From positions 248,001-312,000 of the forward strand of contig NZ_JAKCFB010000007.1 of the NCBI RefSeq assembly GCF_024198235.1: a DNA stretch of 64,000 nt, in the 5' to 3' direction. This document shows, one piece after another, positions 26,471 through 34,033 of the stretch. Made by a program: the position numbers and the translations under genes. Within the stretch, counting starts at the first letter, position 1; every line of letters begins with the position of its first letter. Under the pieces are notes generated by a model. That model worked only from the letters and a program-made list of their open reading frames with translations. It did no database searches and had not been told where the DNA came from. This stretch comes from Myxococcus dinghuensis. Its GTDB lineage: Bacteria; Myxococcota; Myxococcia; Myxococcales; Myxococcaceae.

Positions 26471-27637
26471 TCAGCGGTAGACGCGCAGGATGCGGTCCTT
26501 CTGGGGCCCGCAGTCCCCGCGCCCGTCGCAGTTGCTGGTGGTGACGTAGAGGTGGCCGTCCGGCCCCATGCTCACGTCGCGCAGGCGGCCGAACGCATCC
26601 TGGAGGTAGACCTCGTGCCGGGCGACGCGGGCGGGGTTCTCCGAGGAGAACTCCACCCGGTGGAGGTGGCGCGAGCCCAGCGTGCCCACCAGCAGCGAGC
26701 CCCTCCACTCCGGGATGGCGGTGCCGGTGTAGAGGGCGGCGCCTCCCGGGGGCGCGGCGTCGTCGAAGGTGAGGGAGGGCGTGATGTGCCCCTGCCGTGT
26801 CTCGCACGAGTAGATGCCCGGCCAGCCCAGGTTGTCTCCCGCGTGGGCGTAGTTCACCTCGTCGTGGCCCCGGCGCAGCGTCTCGCCGCTGGGGCCGTGG
26901 TCGGTGACGTACAGGTGGGTGGCATCCTTCCAGTCCCAGCCCTGCGTGTTCCGGATGCCGGTGAGGAAGGCGGGCGAAGGAGGGAAGGGGTTGTCCTGGG
27001 GGACCTGGCCCTCCGGGGTGAGGCGCAGGAGCTTGCCCGCCGGGTCGTTCACGTCCTGCGAGCGGTCCGGGTCGCGCGCGTCGCCGGTGCCGGCGTAGAG
27101 CATGCCGTCCGGGCCGAAGCGCAGGCGGCCGCCGTCGTGGTACTTCGCGGAGGGGATGCCGCCGTAGATGACGCGGTCGAAGGTCGCGGTGGCGTGGTCC
27201 TCGGAGAGCGTCCAGCGCTCGATGCGGTTCTCGTCCTCCCCGCTCACATCGGTGGTGACGTACACGTAGAACCAGCGGTTCGAGGCGAAGTCCGGATGGG
27301 CGGCGATGCCGAGCAGCCCGCCCTCGGCGACGCGGGTGACGCGCACGGTGGCCACCGGCTGGGCCTGCAGGGCGCCGGCCTTCAGCAGGCGCACGCGGCC
27401 GGGCCGCTCGGTGACGAGCGCGTCACCGCCGGGCAGCCAGGCGAGGCCCCAGGGGACCTCCAGGCCCTGGGCGACCACGTCCACGGTGATGGGCACGGTG
27501 CCGGTCGGTCCCCAGCCGTCCTCCACGAGGACGCAGTCCTGGGGCGACGCGGTTCCCTGCGCCTGGCTCTTGCGGCAGGCGGAGGTGGCGCAGGCGAGCA
27601 CCACGAGGGCGGACGTGAGCAGGCGGGGGGAGACCAT
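26471..27637 (-). CDS. PQQ-dependent sugar dehydrogenase-like lipoprotein
   Basis: 388-residue exported protein of the glucose/sorbosone dehydrogenase (GSDH) beta-propeller family. The N-terminus VVLACATSAC is a lipoprotein signal with Cys near 21. The propeller follows: GLEVPWGLAWLPGG, GGLLGIAAHPDF with WFYVYV, YHDGGRLRFGPDGMLYAGTGD, and GHLYVTTSNCDGRG near the end. Enzymes of this family oxidise aldoses at the periplasmic face using PQQ and Ca2+; the catalytic His would be in AAHPDF. Start ATG at 27637 gives the signal peptide although no ribosome site is evident. The open frame extends upstream, but that part is atypical. Confidence 0.88.
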   Translation of the reverse strand: MVSPRLLTSALVVLACATSACRKSQAQGTASPQDCVLVEDGWGPTGTVPITVDVVAQGLEVPWGLAWLPGGDALVTERPGRVRLLKAGALQAQPVATVRVTRVAEGGLLGIAAHPDFASNRWFYVYVTTDVSGEDENRIERWTLSEDHATATFDRVIYGGIPSAKYHDGGRLRFGPDGMLYAGTGDARDPDRSQDVNDPAGKLLRLTPEGQVPQDNPFPPSPAFLTGIRNTQGWDWKDATHLYVTDHGPSGETLRRGHDEVNYAHAGDNLGWPGIYSCETRQGHITPSLTFDDAAPPGGAALYTGTAIPEWRGSLLVGTLGSRHLHRVEFSSENPARVARHEVYLQDAFGRLRDVSMGPDGHLYVTTSNCDGRGDCGPQKDRILRVYR

Positions 27638-27847
27638 GGGGGGGATTAATGCGCGGTCCAGGAGGGGCGGGCCAGCGGCGACGTGCGGTGTGGCCGGCGG
27701 CGTCCCGTCGGCTCGGGGAAGGCCCCCGCCGGGAGGGCAGGCGGGCGGGTGTCGCGTGGGGCGTGGGCGCGCTTCCCGGGGGCCGGTCCGCGTGGGCACC
27801 TTGACCGCACGAAACACCCCAGACAGGGCAACACAGGGAGACGTCGG

Positions 27848-28435
27848 ATGGCTCGCATCGCGTTCATGGTGGCGGACGACTTCGAGGATGCGGAGTTCCG
27901 TGTGCCGTATGACCGGGTGAGGCTGGCGGGACACGAGGTGGTGGTCGTCGGCTTGGACGGCGGGACGCAGGTGCGGGGGAAGAAGGGCCGGGAGGTGGTC
28001 ACCATCGACAGGGCCGCGCGCAACGCCTCCTCGCGCGAGTTCGACGCGGTGGTGATTCCGGGCGGCTACTCACCGGACCACCTGCGCATGGACGTGGACG
28101 TGGTGGGCCTGGTGCGGGACCTCTTCCGTTCGGACAAGCCGGTGGCGGCGGTGTGCCACGGGCCCTGGCTGCTGGTGGAGGCCGACATCGCGGACGGGCA
28201 CACCGTCACGTCGTGGCCCTCCCTCAAGACGGACCTCGTCAACGCGGGGGCGTGGTGGGTGGACCGCGAGGTGGTGGAAGACGGCAACCTCATCACCTCA
28301 CGCAACCCGGGAGACCTGGAGGCCTTCACCTCCGCGCTGCTGCGTCAGGTCGCGGAGGGGAGCGCGCCACGGCTCGAGGCGCCGCTGGTCCCCGACGTCA
28401 TCTTCGCGCACGAGGTGCTGACCGCCGTGCATTGA
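27848..28435 (+). CDS. PfpI/DJ-1-family protein
   Basis: 195-residue cytosolic protein of the DJ-1/PfpI superfamily, the size of PfpI and YhbO. Glu16 (FEDAEF) and Cys103-His104 in AAVCHGPWLL give the conserved E/C/H site. GGYSPDHLR at 72-80 and SWPSLKTDL at about 142-150 match the family core. Members have been described as proteases, glyoxalases or protein/nucleotide deglycases, and the true activity is debated. Start ATG at 27848, with GGAGACG about 8 nt upstream. It converges with the first YjjJ-like gene across a 16-bp gap containing a short GC dyad. Confidence 0.9.
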   Translation: MARIAFMVADDFEDAEFRVPYDRVRLAGHEVVVVGLDGGTQVRGKKGREVVTIDRAARNASSREFDAVVIPGGYSPDHLRMDVDVVGLVRDLFRSDKPVAAVCHGPWLLVEADIADGHTVTSWPSLKTDLVNAGAWWVDREVVEDGNLITSRNPGDLEAFTSALLRQVAEGSAPRLEAPLVPDVIFAHEVLTAVH

Positions 28436-28448
28436 GCGCGCGGCGCTC
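28434..28448. terminator. short GC dyad between convergent genes
   Basis: GAGCGC (28434-28439) and GCGCTC (28443-28448) form a 6-bp stem with a 3-nt loop starting at the stop codon of the PfpI-like gene. Short, without T-tract; may act as a bidirectional terminator. Confidence 0.3.
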
Positions 28449-28451
28449 GCG

Positions 28452-29762
28452 TCAGGACGGGACCTGCCGCACGAGCGCCTGGAGCGTGTCGCCGCACCGG
28501 GCACAGCGCTCGCGGAAGTCCGGGCCGAGCGCGGGCTCGTGCGCGAGCCTCGCCCAGTACGCCAGCGCGTGGCGGGCGGCGTCGTGCCAGACGTCGAGGG
28601 TGTCGGCCGTGGGGGGACGCGGCTTGAACTCGTGCTCGACGATGAGGGTCCCGTTCGGAGCGAAGAGCATGGGCAGCATGTCGTAGACCGGCGCGAGGCG
28701 GAACCGCGTGGGACCCTCGTCGAAGAACGACAGGTTGCCGAAGTGCCGGTCCGTGTTGCCGATGAGCTGGCCGAACGTGTCGAGCCAGCGAATCCGCCGG
28801 GCATCCTCAGGCGTGATGGATTGGGCCTTCGCCATGCGAAGCGCCGCCTGGGTCCAGTTGTCGCGGTCTCCGAAGTACTCGTCCGTGATGGCGCCCAGGG
28901 AGAGCAGCCCACGCCTGCCGCGTGCGCCGATCCGGTCGAAGCGCTCGACCTCGAGGAAGCGATAGCCCTCCTTGTCGAACCACCGCGAGGTGGCCACGTC
29001 GATGCCGACCGCGCCCACGCTCGCGAGGGCCCGCTCTTCGCAGACGAGCAGCTCGCGCCAGCGCCTCGCCGCGGCGCTGTCGTCGTTGCTCGCGAACTTG
29101 ACGATGTGGTGGCGCCCTCTCGAATACGTGAAGAACTTGGGCTGCTCACCGCCCGCGGAGGAGCCCGTCTGCTCCTTGCCCGAGGCCGTCGCGAGCCCCG
29201 GGTAGTCGCTCTCGTCGACCTCTTGTTCGTGCAAGGACAGGAAGCGGTCGAGCGACTCCTTTCCGATGATGAACGCGCCCACGCAGTCCTCGCCGCGCAG
29301 GGAGAGCGCGACGAGCCTGTGGTCGTCATGCCAGTCGATCACCCGCGGCGGCAGCTCCAGTCCGGGGTTCCGACGGGTGAAGCCCCGCCCGATGTAGCCC
29401 TGGGGGCTCATGTCCGCCGCGAAGGGAGGGAGCCCCTCGAAGAACGTGCCTTGCCCCTCGGTGGGCTCGAGCCAGTGGTGGTTGCCGGAGAAGCTGGTCA
29501 GGAGATGGAGCGTCGCGTTGCGATGGATGCGCCCCGCTTCGTCGATGCGGTGCACGGGGACCTGCGTGCCCAGGTGATGGACCTCCCGCGTGAGGGCGTA
29601 GCGCGTCGCGGGTCCCCGCCCCATCCGGCACACACGCTCGCCCGCCTTCGCGATGAGGCGCGTCAACGTCGGGCGCGAGATGCCGAACTGCTTCTCCAGG
29701 TCGGCGGCCCGTGCGCCCACCTGCTTGCGAAGCGTGTCGAGGAGGTGGTCGACGGTCGTCAT
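28452..29762 (-). CDS. yjjJ: HipA-family kinase with fused N-terminal HTH (YjjJ/HipH type), copy 1
   Basis: 436-residue protein with the E. coli YjjJ (HipH) architecture: a DNA-binding HTH fused to a HipA-like Ser/Thr kinase. The HTH is at about residues 16-42 (ADLEKQFGISRPTLTRLIAK). Kinase elements are the Gly-rich GGEQPKF at 204-210, Lys222 in HIVKF, VERFDR at 272-277, the catalytic loop GNTDRHFGNL at 335-344 (Asp338) and the metal site YDMLPM at 360-365 (Asp361), so it appears active. Cys-rich RCARCGD is near the C-terminus. HipA kinases inactivate glutamyl-tRNA synthetase; the target of YjjJ types is less clear. A second copy lies 252 bp upstream on the same strand. The fused HTH may autoregulate it in place of HipB. 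Confidence 0.9.
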   Translation of the reverse strand: MTTVDHLLDTLRKQVGARAADLEKQFGISRPTLTRLIAKAGERVCRMGRGPATRYALTREVHHLGTQVPVHRIDEAGRIHRNATLHLLTSFSGNHHWLEPTEGQGTFFEGLPPFAADMSPQGYIGRGFTRRNPGLELPPRVIDWHDDHRLVALSLRGEDCVGAFIIGKESLDRFLSLHEQEVDESDYPGLATASGKEQTGSSAGGEQPKFFTYSRGRHHIVKFASNDDSAAARRWRELLVCEERALASVGAVGIDVATSRWFDKEGYRFLEVERFDRIGARGRRGLLSLGAITDEYFGDRDNWTQAALRMAKAQSITPEDARRIRWLDTFGQLIGNTDRHFGNLSFFDEGPTRFRLAPVYDMLPMLFAPNGTLIVEHEFKPRPPTADTLDVWHDAARHALAYWARLAHEPALGPDFRERCARCGDTLQALVRQVPS

Positions 29763-30014
29763 TGAACCGGTCCGTGAACAGATTCATGAACTGATAATGG
29801 ATGCGGTTCGGTCTCGCAACTCGCGAATCTTATTTGAGAAATCCGATGCGGACGTCCGAACGGTGAATCGATCGGAACGCGCCGTTTCCGTTGGATTCCG
29901 GACGGTTGGATGGTGGGGAGCGAGCGCCTGGAGGGGTCGCGCCATCCTTGTAATTCGAGAAAATCGAGTGACCAGCTCAGTGCGCGCCGGGGTGCTGCCC
30001 GCCGGGCTCGGGGC
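29763..30014. promoter_or_regulatory. AT-richer gap between the two YjjJ-like genes
   Basis: 252 bp with no gene. Base composition is clearly less GC-rich than the flanking genes (for example around 29781-29840 and 29955-29985). TTCATGAA (29783-29790) is a perfect palindrome about 20 bp before the start of copy 1, and the GTTCA pentamer recurs nearby on the minus strand. These are candidate operator elements for the HTH of the kinase. Confidence 0.4.
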
Positions 30015-31316
30015 TCATGCGGGGACTTCCCGCACGAGGGCCTGGAGCGTGTCGCCGCATCGGGCGCAGCGCTCGCGGAGGGTCGGACTGAGCGCGGGCT
30101 CCCGCGCGAGCCGCGCCCAGTAGGTCAGCGCGTGGCGGGCGGCGTCGTGCCAGACGTCGAGGGTGTCGGCCGTGGGTGGGAGCGGCTCGAACTCGCGCTC
30201 GGGGACGACCGTGCCCACGGGCGCGAAGACCATGGGCAGCATGTCGTAGACCGGAGCGAGTCGGAAGCGGCGCGTGCCTTCGGGGAAGAAGGACAGGTTG
30301 CCGAAGTGCCGGTCCGTGTTGCCGATGAGCTGGCCGAAGGTGTCGAGCCAGCGCATCCGCGTCGCGTCCTCCCGCGAGATGGAGCCGGCCTCGAGCAGCC
30401 GCTGCGCCGACTGCGTCCAGATGCTCCGTGCGTCCAGGTCCTCGCTGGTGAGGGCGTCCAACGACAGCAGCTCCCGACGGCCGCGGGGGCCGACCCGGTC
30501 GAAGCGCTCGACCTCGAGGAAGCGGTAGCCCTGGACGTCCATCCAGCGCGACCTGGCGGCGTCGCGACCGGCGTCTCGCAGCGTCGCGAGGGCCAGGTGC
30601 TCGGTCACCAGGAGGTCCCTCCAGCGCGAGGACACCTCGCCCGCGTCGTCCGGCGCGAACTTCACGATGACGTGGCGGCCCTCGACGTACGCCGTGAACT
30701 TGGGATGCTCTCCGCCGACGAGGGCGCTGGAGGGATGGGTTCTCGAGGCGACGGCGAGTGCGGGGAACGCATCGACCCCGACCTCCTGGAGCGGCGTGGC
30801 CAGGAAGCGCCGCAGCGACTCGTCACCGAGGATGAGCGCGCCGACGCAGTCCTCGCCGCGCCGCCCCAGGGCGATGAGGTACTCGTCATCCGTCCAGGTC
30901 GTCACCCGCGTGGGGAGGTGCAGGTCGGGGTGGAGGGTGGTGAAGCGCTCGCCCAGGTAGCCCTGGGGGCTCATGTCCATGGCGACGGGGAGGAACTCCG
31001 CGAAGCGCTCGGAGGCGCCCTCCGTGCGCTCCAGCCAGTGTCCGCCGTCCGCGAGCAGGTGCAGCGTCCCGTGTCGGTGGACGCGGCCCGTGTCGTCCAC
31101 GCGGTGGACCGGGAGCTGGGCGCCGAGTCCCGGAAGCTCGCGCGTGCGCGCGTAGCGCGTCCCGGCGTCCTGTCGCATGGCACAGACGCGCTCCCCGGCG
31201 GAGGTGAGCAGTCGCTTCACCGTGGAGCGGTCGGTCTGGAGTCGCTCCGCGAGCGCCTCGGCCGACGCATCGGGGAACTGGTCGAGCACCGCGAGCAGTT
31301 GTTCCACCGTGGCCAT
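30015..31316 (-). CDS. yjjJ: HipA-family kinase with fused N-terminal HTH (YjjJ/HipH type), copy 2
   Basis: 433-residue paralogue of the neighbouring YjjJ-like kinase. The HTH at about 17-42 (ASAEALAERLQTDRSTVKRL) differs strongly from copy 1. The catalytic parts are retained: GGEHPKF at 201-207, Lys219 in VIVKF, GNTDRHFGNL at 332-341 (Asp335) and YDMLPM. The RCARCGD tail is also kept. Start ATG at 31316; the frame extends upstream but lacks a better start. DNA stretches of 47-51 bp are identical between copies (for example 28563-28613 and 30126-30176), pointing to duplication followed by uneven divergence. Different HTH sequences suggest different operators. Confidence 0.88.
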   Translation of the reverse strand: MATVEQLLAVLDQFPDASAEALAERLQTDRSTVKRLLTSAGERVCAMRQDAGTRYARTRELPGLGAQLPVHRVDDTGRVHRHGTLHLLADGGHWLERTEGASERFAEFLPVAMDMSPQGYLGERFTTLHPDLHLPTRVTTWTDDEYLIALGRRGEDCVGALILGDESLRRFLATPLQEVGVDAFPALAVASRTHPSSALVGGEHPKFTAYVEGRHVIVKFAPDDAGEVSSRWRDLLVTEHLALATLRDAGRDAARSRWMDVQGYRFLEVERFDRVGPRGRRELLSLDALTSEDLDARSIWTQSAQRLLEAGSISREDATRMRWLDTFGQLIGNTDRHFGNLSFFPEGTRRFRLAPVYDMLPMVFAPVGTVVPEREFEPLPPTADTLDVWHDAARHALTYWARLAREPALSPTLRERCARCGDTLQALVREVPA

Positions 31317-31459
31317 GGGCGTCCGCGCTGAACGGGTTTCCGGAGTGTGTTCCGTCGGCTCCCGCGTCCACAAGCGCGCCGCATGGCCCCGCGAAGCAGA
31401 CGGGCCGGACCCGCTTCGCGCGGCTCCAGCCCGGAGGGTGAGTCGGTGTCGCCGGCGAA

Positions 31460-32395
31460 TCAGTGGTCGCCGTAGCGCTTCTCACCCGCCTCGACGCGCA
31501 GGGCGAGCCGGTTGCCTCGCGGGGGGAGGGGGCAGGTGGCGAAGCGCGTGAAGGCGCAGGGCGGGTTGTAGGCGCGGTTGAAGTCGAGCACCACCTGACC
31601 GTCCTTGGGCATGTCCGCGTAGAGGAAGCGGCCCGCGCCGTAGGTGGCGTCGCGGTTCGTCTCGTCCGCGAAGATGATGAACAACTGCTGCGAGCCCTCC
31701 TCCACCACGGGCGTCAGGCGGTGCTCCTTGCCGTCCACCGTGAACACGAGCGTGCCCGGCGCCTTCATCTCCTCGGTCGTCCCCAGCACGTTGGGCACCT
31801 GGAGCGTGCGCGGCGTGGTCGCCGGCTCGAAGCGCGCGCTCACCCGCCACGTGGCGCTCGCCGGGTAGGTGTCGATGCCGTGGAACTGCTGGCGCGCGGG
31901 GGCCTGCGAGTCCTTCACGCGCACGCCCAGCTTCTCTCCACGCTGGATGACGTGGAAGTTGAGGCTGCCGAGCTTCAGCACGTCCGGGGACCCCTGCTCG
32001 TCCGTCTTGAGCGGTCCGCCCGTGAAGGGCTTGCCGTCGCGGGTGATGGCCACGCCCGGCGCGGGCTGGAAGCTCACGGCCTTCCCCGTGCGCGTGAAGA
32101 CGCCGAGCTTCGCGGGCGTGTTCGCCGGGAAGTCGAGCTTGCTGTCGGGCGCGGAGCCCGCGGTCTGCTCGCCCTCGTCGAGCCAGAACAGGCCCACCAG
32201 GGTGAGCCAGCCGTCCTCGGACTGGAGCCGCTGGATTCGCTGGTCGTGCCAGGCGCGGGTGGTGGTGGAGAGGTCGTCGGGGGGCGCGGTGGTGGACATG
32301 GGTTTCGCGGCGGTCGCGGGCTTCGCGGGCGGCGCGGCCTTGGGGGACGGCGAGGTATGGAGCGCGAGGGACAGGGCCAGGGCGATGGGCGTCAT
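31460..32395 (-). CDS. DUF1684 domain protein, exported
   Basis: 311-residue protein. A hydrophobic leader (PIALALSLALHTS) and a Pro/Ala/Lys-rich linker are followed by the DUF1684 domain from about residue 45. Hallmarks are WHDQRIQRLQSEDGWLTLVG with LFWLDEGEQTAGS, then GRFLYADMP and the C-terminal DFNRAYNPPCAFTRFATCPL, where the YNPPCAF motif defines the family. The function is unproven; the domain is related in fold to small beta-barrel proteins. ATG at 32395. It is divergent from the E2-like gene with a 117-bp gap. Confidence 0.85.
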   Translation of the reverse strand: MTPIALALSLALHTSPSPKAAPPAKPATAAKPMSTTAPPDDLSTTTRAWHDQRIQRLQSEDGWLTLVGLFWLDEGEQTAGSAPDSKLDFPANTPAKLGVFTRTGKAVSFQPAPGVAITRDGKPFTGGPLKTDEQGSPDVLKLGSLNFHVIQRGEKLGVRVKDSQAPARQQFHGIDTYPASATWRVSARFEPATTPRTLQVPNVLGTTEEMKAPGTLVFTVDGKEHRLTPVVEEGSQQLFIIFADETNRDATYGAGRFLYADMPKDGQVVLDFNRAYNPPCAFTRFATCPLPPRGNRLALRVEAGEKRYGDH

Positions 32396-32431
32396 GTCGG
32401 GGCCTTGCGGGGAGCGTGCTGCGTCCGGTGG

Positions 32432-32448
32432 GCCCTGTCTAACAGGGC
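32432..32448. promoter_or_regulatory. short dyad in the divergent gap
   Basis: GCCCTG (32432-32437) and CAGGGC (32443-32448) around TCTAA, midway between the divergently transcribed DUF1684 and E2-like genes. Possibly an operator, or a chance palindrome in GC-rich DNA. Confidence 0.25.
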
Positions 32449-32512
32449 GCCGTCCGCCGCGCAGGGCGGGGTTGCAGGCCGAGTCGCTCCGTGCGAAGCC
32501 GGCAGGCCCCGC

Positions 32513-33343
32513 GTGAACCTCGACCTCAAGCCGGCGCCGCCGCCCGGTGTCTTCCGCAAGCTGGCCCTGGGGACGTGGCGCGCCCCCCGGGACCCGAGCG
32601 CCTATGCGACCCTGGAGCTGCGCATGGAGCGCGCCCTCGGGTTCCTGGAGGACTGGCGGGCCCGTACGGGCCAGCACCTCACCGTGACACACCTGGTGGC
32701 CAAGGCCGCCGCGGACGCCCTGCGCCTGCACCCGGAGGCCAACGTCCTCCTGCGCTGGGGCCGCCCCGCCTACCGCGTGGACGTGGGCGTGTGCGTCCTG
32801 GTGGCGCAGCCCGAGTCCTCCGGTCGCGCGGACCTGACCACGGCCACGGTGCCTCGGGCGGACACGCTGTCGTTGGAGGACTTCGCGCGGGAGCTGGAGT
32901 CGCGTGTGGCGCAGGTGCGTGCGCGGAGGGACGCGGTCATCGAGCGCGGCAAGCGCCGCTCGTCCCTCGTCCCCGGCCTCCTCATGGGGCTGGTGCTGCG
33001 CCTGTTGTCCTTCGTCTGGTTCACGCTGAACCTCGACCTGCGCTGGCTGGGGATGCCGAGGGACCCGTTCGGCTCGGTGGTGGTGACGAGCCTGGGCTCA
33101 CTCGGCCTGGAGCGGGGCTTCGTCGCCATGGCGCCGTACACGCGGGTGCCGCTGGTGCTGGCCCCGGGCTCGGTGCGGGAGGTCCCCGTGGTGGAGGAGG
33201 GGGGACTGGTGCCCGGGAGGGTGATGACGCTCACCTGCACCTGGGACGCCCGCCTGCTGGACGTGGACCTGGTGGCGCGGGTGCTGCGGCACATCGGGGC
33301 CGTGCTGGAGGACCCCGGGGCGGTGTGGCGGCCCCCGGCCTAG
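32513..33343 (+). CDS. stand-alone 2-oxoacid dehydrogenase E2-like acyltransferase domain, catalytic His missing
   Basis: 276-residue protein resembling the catalytic domain of dihydrolipoamide acyltransferases (CAT-like fold) without any lipoyl or subunit-binding domain. Recognisable parts are the VTHLVAKAAADALRLHPEAN helix, NVLLRW, a VVVTSLGSLG strand near 185 and an APYTRVPLVL segment. The hallmark DHRxxDG near the C-terminus reads DARLLDV, with Ala246 where the catalytic His belongs, so normal acyl transfer is unlikely. A hydrophobic insert (LLMGLVLRLLSFVWFTLNL) at about 160-178 is unusual and could touch the membrane. GTG start at 32513. It may be a repurposed binding protein. Confidence 0.75.
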   Translation: MNLDLKPAPPPGVFRKLALGTWRAPRDPSAYATLELRMERALGFLEDWRARTGQHLTVTHLVAKAAADALRLHPEANVLLRWGRPAYRVDVGVCVLVAQPESSGRADLTTATVPRADTLSLEDFARELESRVAQVRARRDAVIERGKRRSSLVPGLLMGLVLRLLSFVWFTLNLDLRWLGMPRDPFGSVVVTSLGSLGLERGFVAMAPYTRVPLVLAPGSVREVPVVEEGGLVPGRVMTLTCTWDARLLDVDLVARVLRHIGAVLEDPGAVWRPPA

Positions 33344-33413
33344 GGGTGGGGCTGCCAGGAACCCGGGGCTGAGGTAGAACCGGGGGGTCGCATTCGTGCA
33401 GGAGGTTCTCGCA

Positions 33414-33647
33414 ATGCCCGTGGATACCCAGCGTCGCATCAGCGCATCCCGTCCGGTGGGACGCGCGCTCGGTGGCCAGGACCGCTACGAGAAGGAGGCC
33501 GTGGAGGGCCCCGCGGAGGGCGGGCTCGCGATGGCGCGCCGGCAGCGGCTGTCGGGGGGACCTGGGCGCGAGGAGGGGGAGAGCCCCTTCGCCGCGAAGC
33601 TGCGTCAGCTCGCCGGGAACACCTCGTCCGGCGACGGCGAGCGCTGA
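33414..33647 (+). CDS. small hydrophilic protein, unknown function
   Basis: 77-residue protein rich in Arg, Gly and Glu, probably largely disordered, ending with a short helix (PFAAKLRQLAGNTSSG). AGGAGG lies 8 nt before the ATG at 33414, which supports it as a real gene. No family recognised. It is followed 38 bp later by the cREC gene on the same strand. Confidence 0.55.
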   Translation: MPVDTQRRISASRPVGRALGGQDRYEKEAVEGPAEGGLAMARRQRLSGGPGREEGESPFAAKLRQLAGNTSSGDGER

Positions 33648-33685
33648 GCCCGGGAGACGACCCGGCCGGCGCCACCCGTGGAGGG

Positions 33686-33997
33686 ATGGACGTGCTGAAG
33701 GTCTTCCTGGATGACGAGCGGCCCACGCCCGAGGGCTGGGTCCCGACGCGATGGCCGGAGGAGGTCATCACCCTGCTCGAGGGCGGGCGGGTGGTGGAGC
33801 TGAGCCTCGACCACGACCTCGGTGATGACGACCACGGCACGGGCTACGACGTGCTGCTGTGGTTGGAGGAGGCGGTGGCCACGCGGGGCTTCGTCCCGCC
33901 GCGCGTGCGCGTGCACTCCGCCAACAGCTCCGCGCGCCAGAAGATGGAGCAGGCCATCCTGCGCATCGAGCGGTTCGCCCGGGAGCGCGAACCCTGA
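33686..33997 (+). CDS. cyclic-phosphate processing receiver-like (cREC) domain protein
   Basis: 103-residue single-domain protein matching the cREC family. The N-terminal LDDERPTP (residues 8-15) holds the acidic pair, LSLDHDLGDD at 39-48 the second acidic cluster, and VHSANSSARQKM at about 77-88 the small-residue loop and helix. cREC domains are receiver-fold proteins proposed to process cyclic phosphates in conflict-related systems; the activity is a prediction. It has no partner domain here. Start ATG at 33686 has GGAGGG immediately before it, so the exact start is uncertain. Confidence 0.75.
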   Translation: MDVLKVFLDDERPTPEGWVPTRWPEEVITLLEGGRVVELSLDHDLGDDDHGTGYDVLLWLEEAVATRGFVPPRVRVHSANSSARQKMEQAILRIERFAREREP

Positions 33998-34033
33998 GGC
34001 TCGCGTCCCGGGCGTGCCCGCGCGTGCGGGGTT

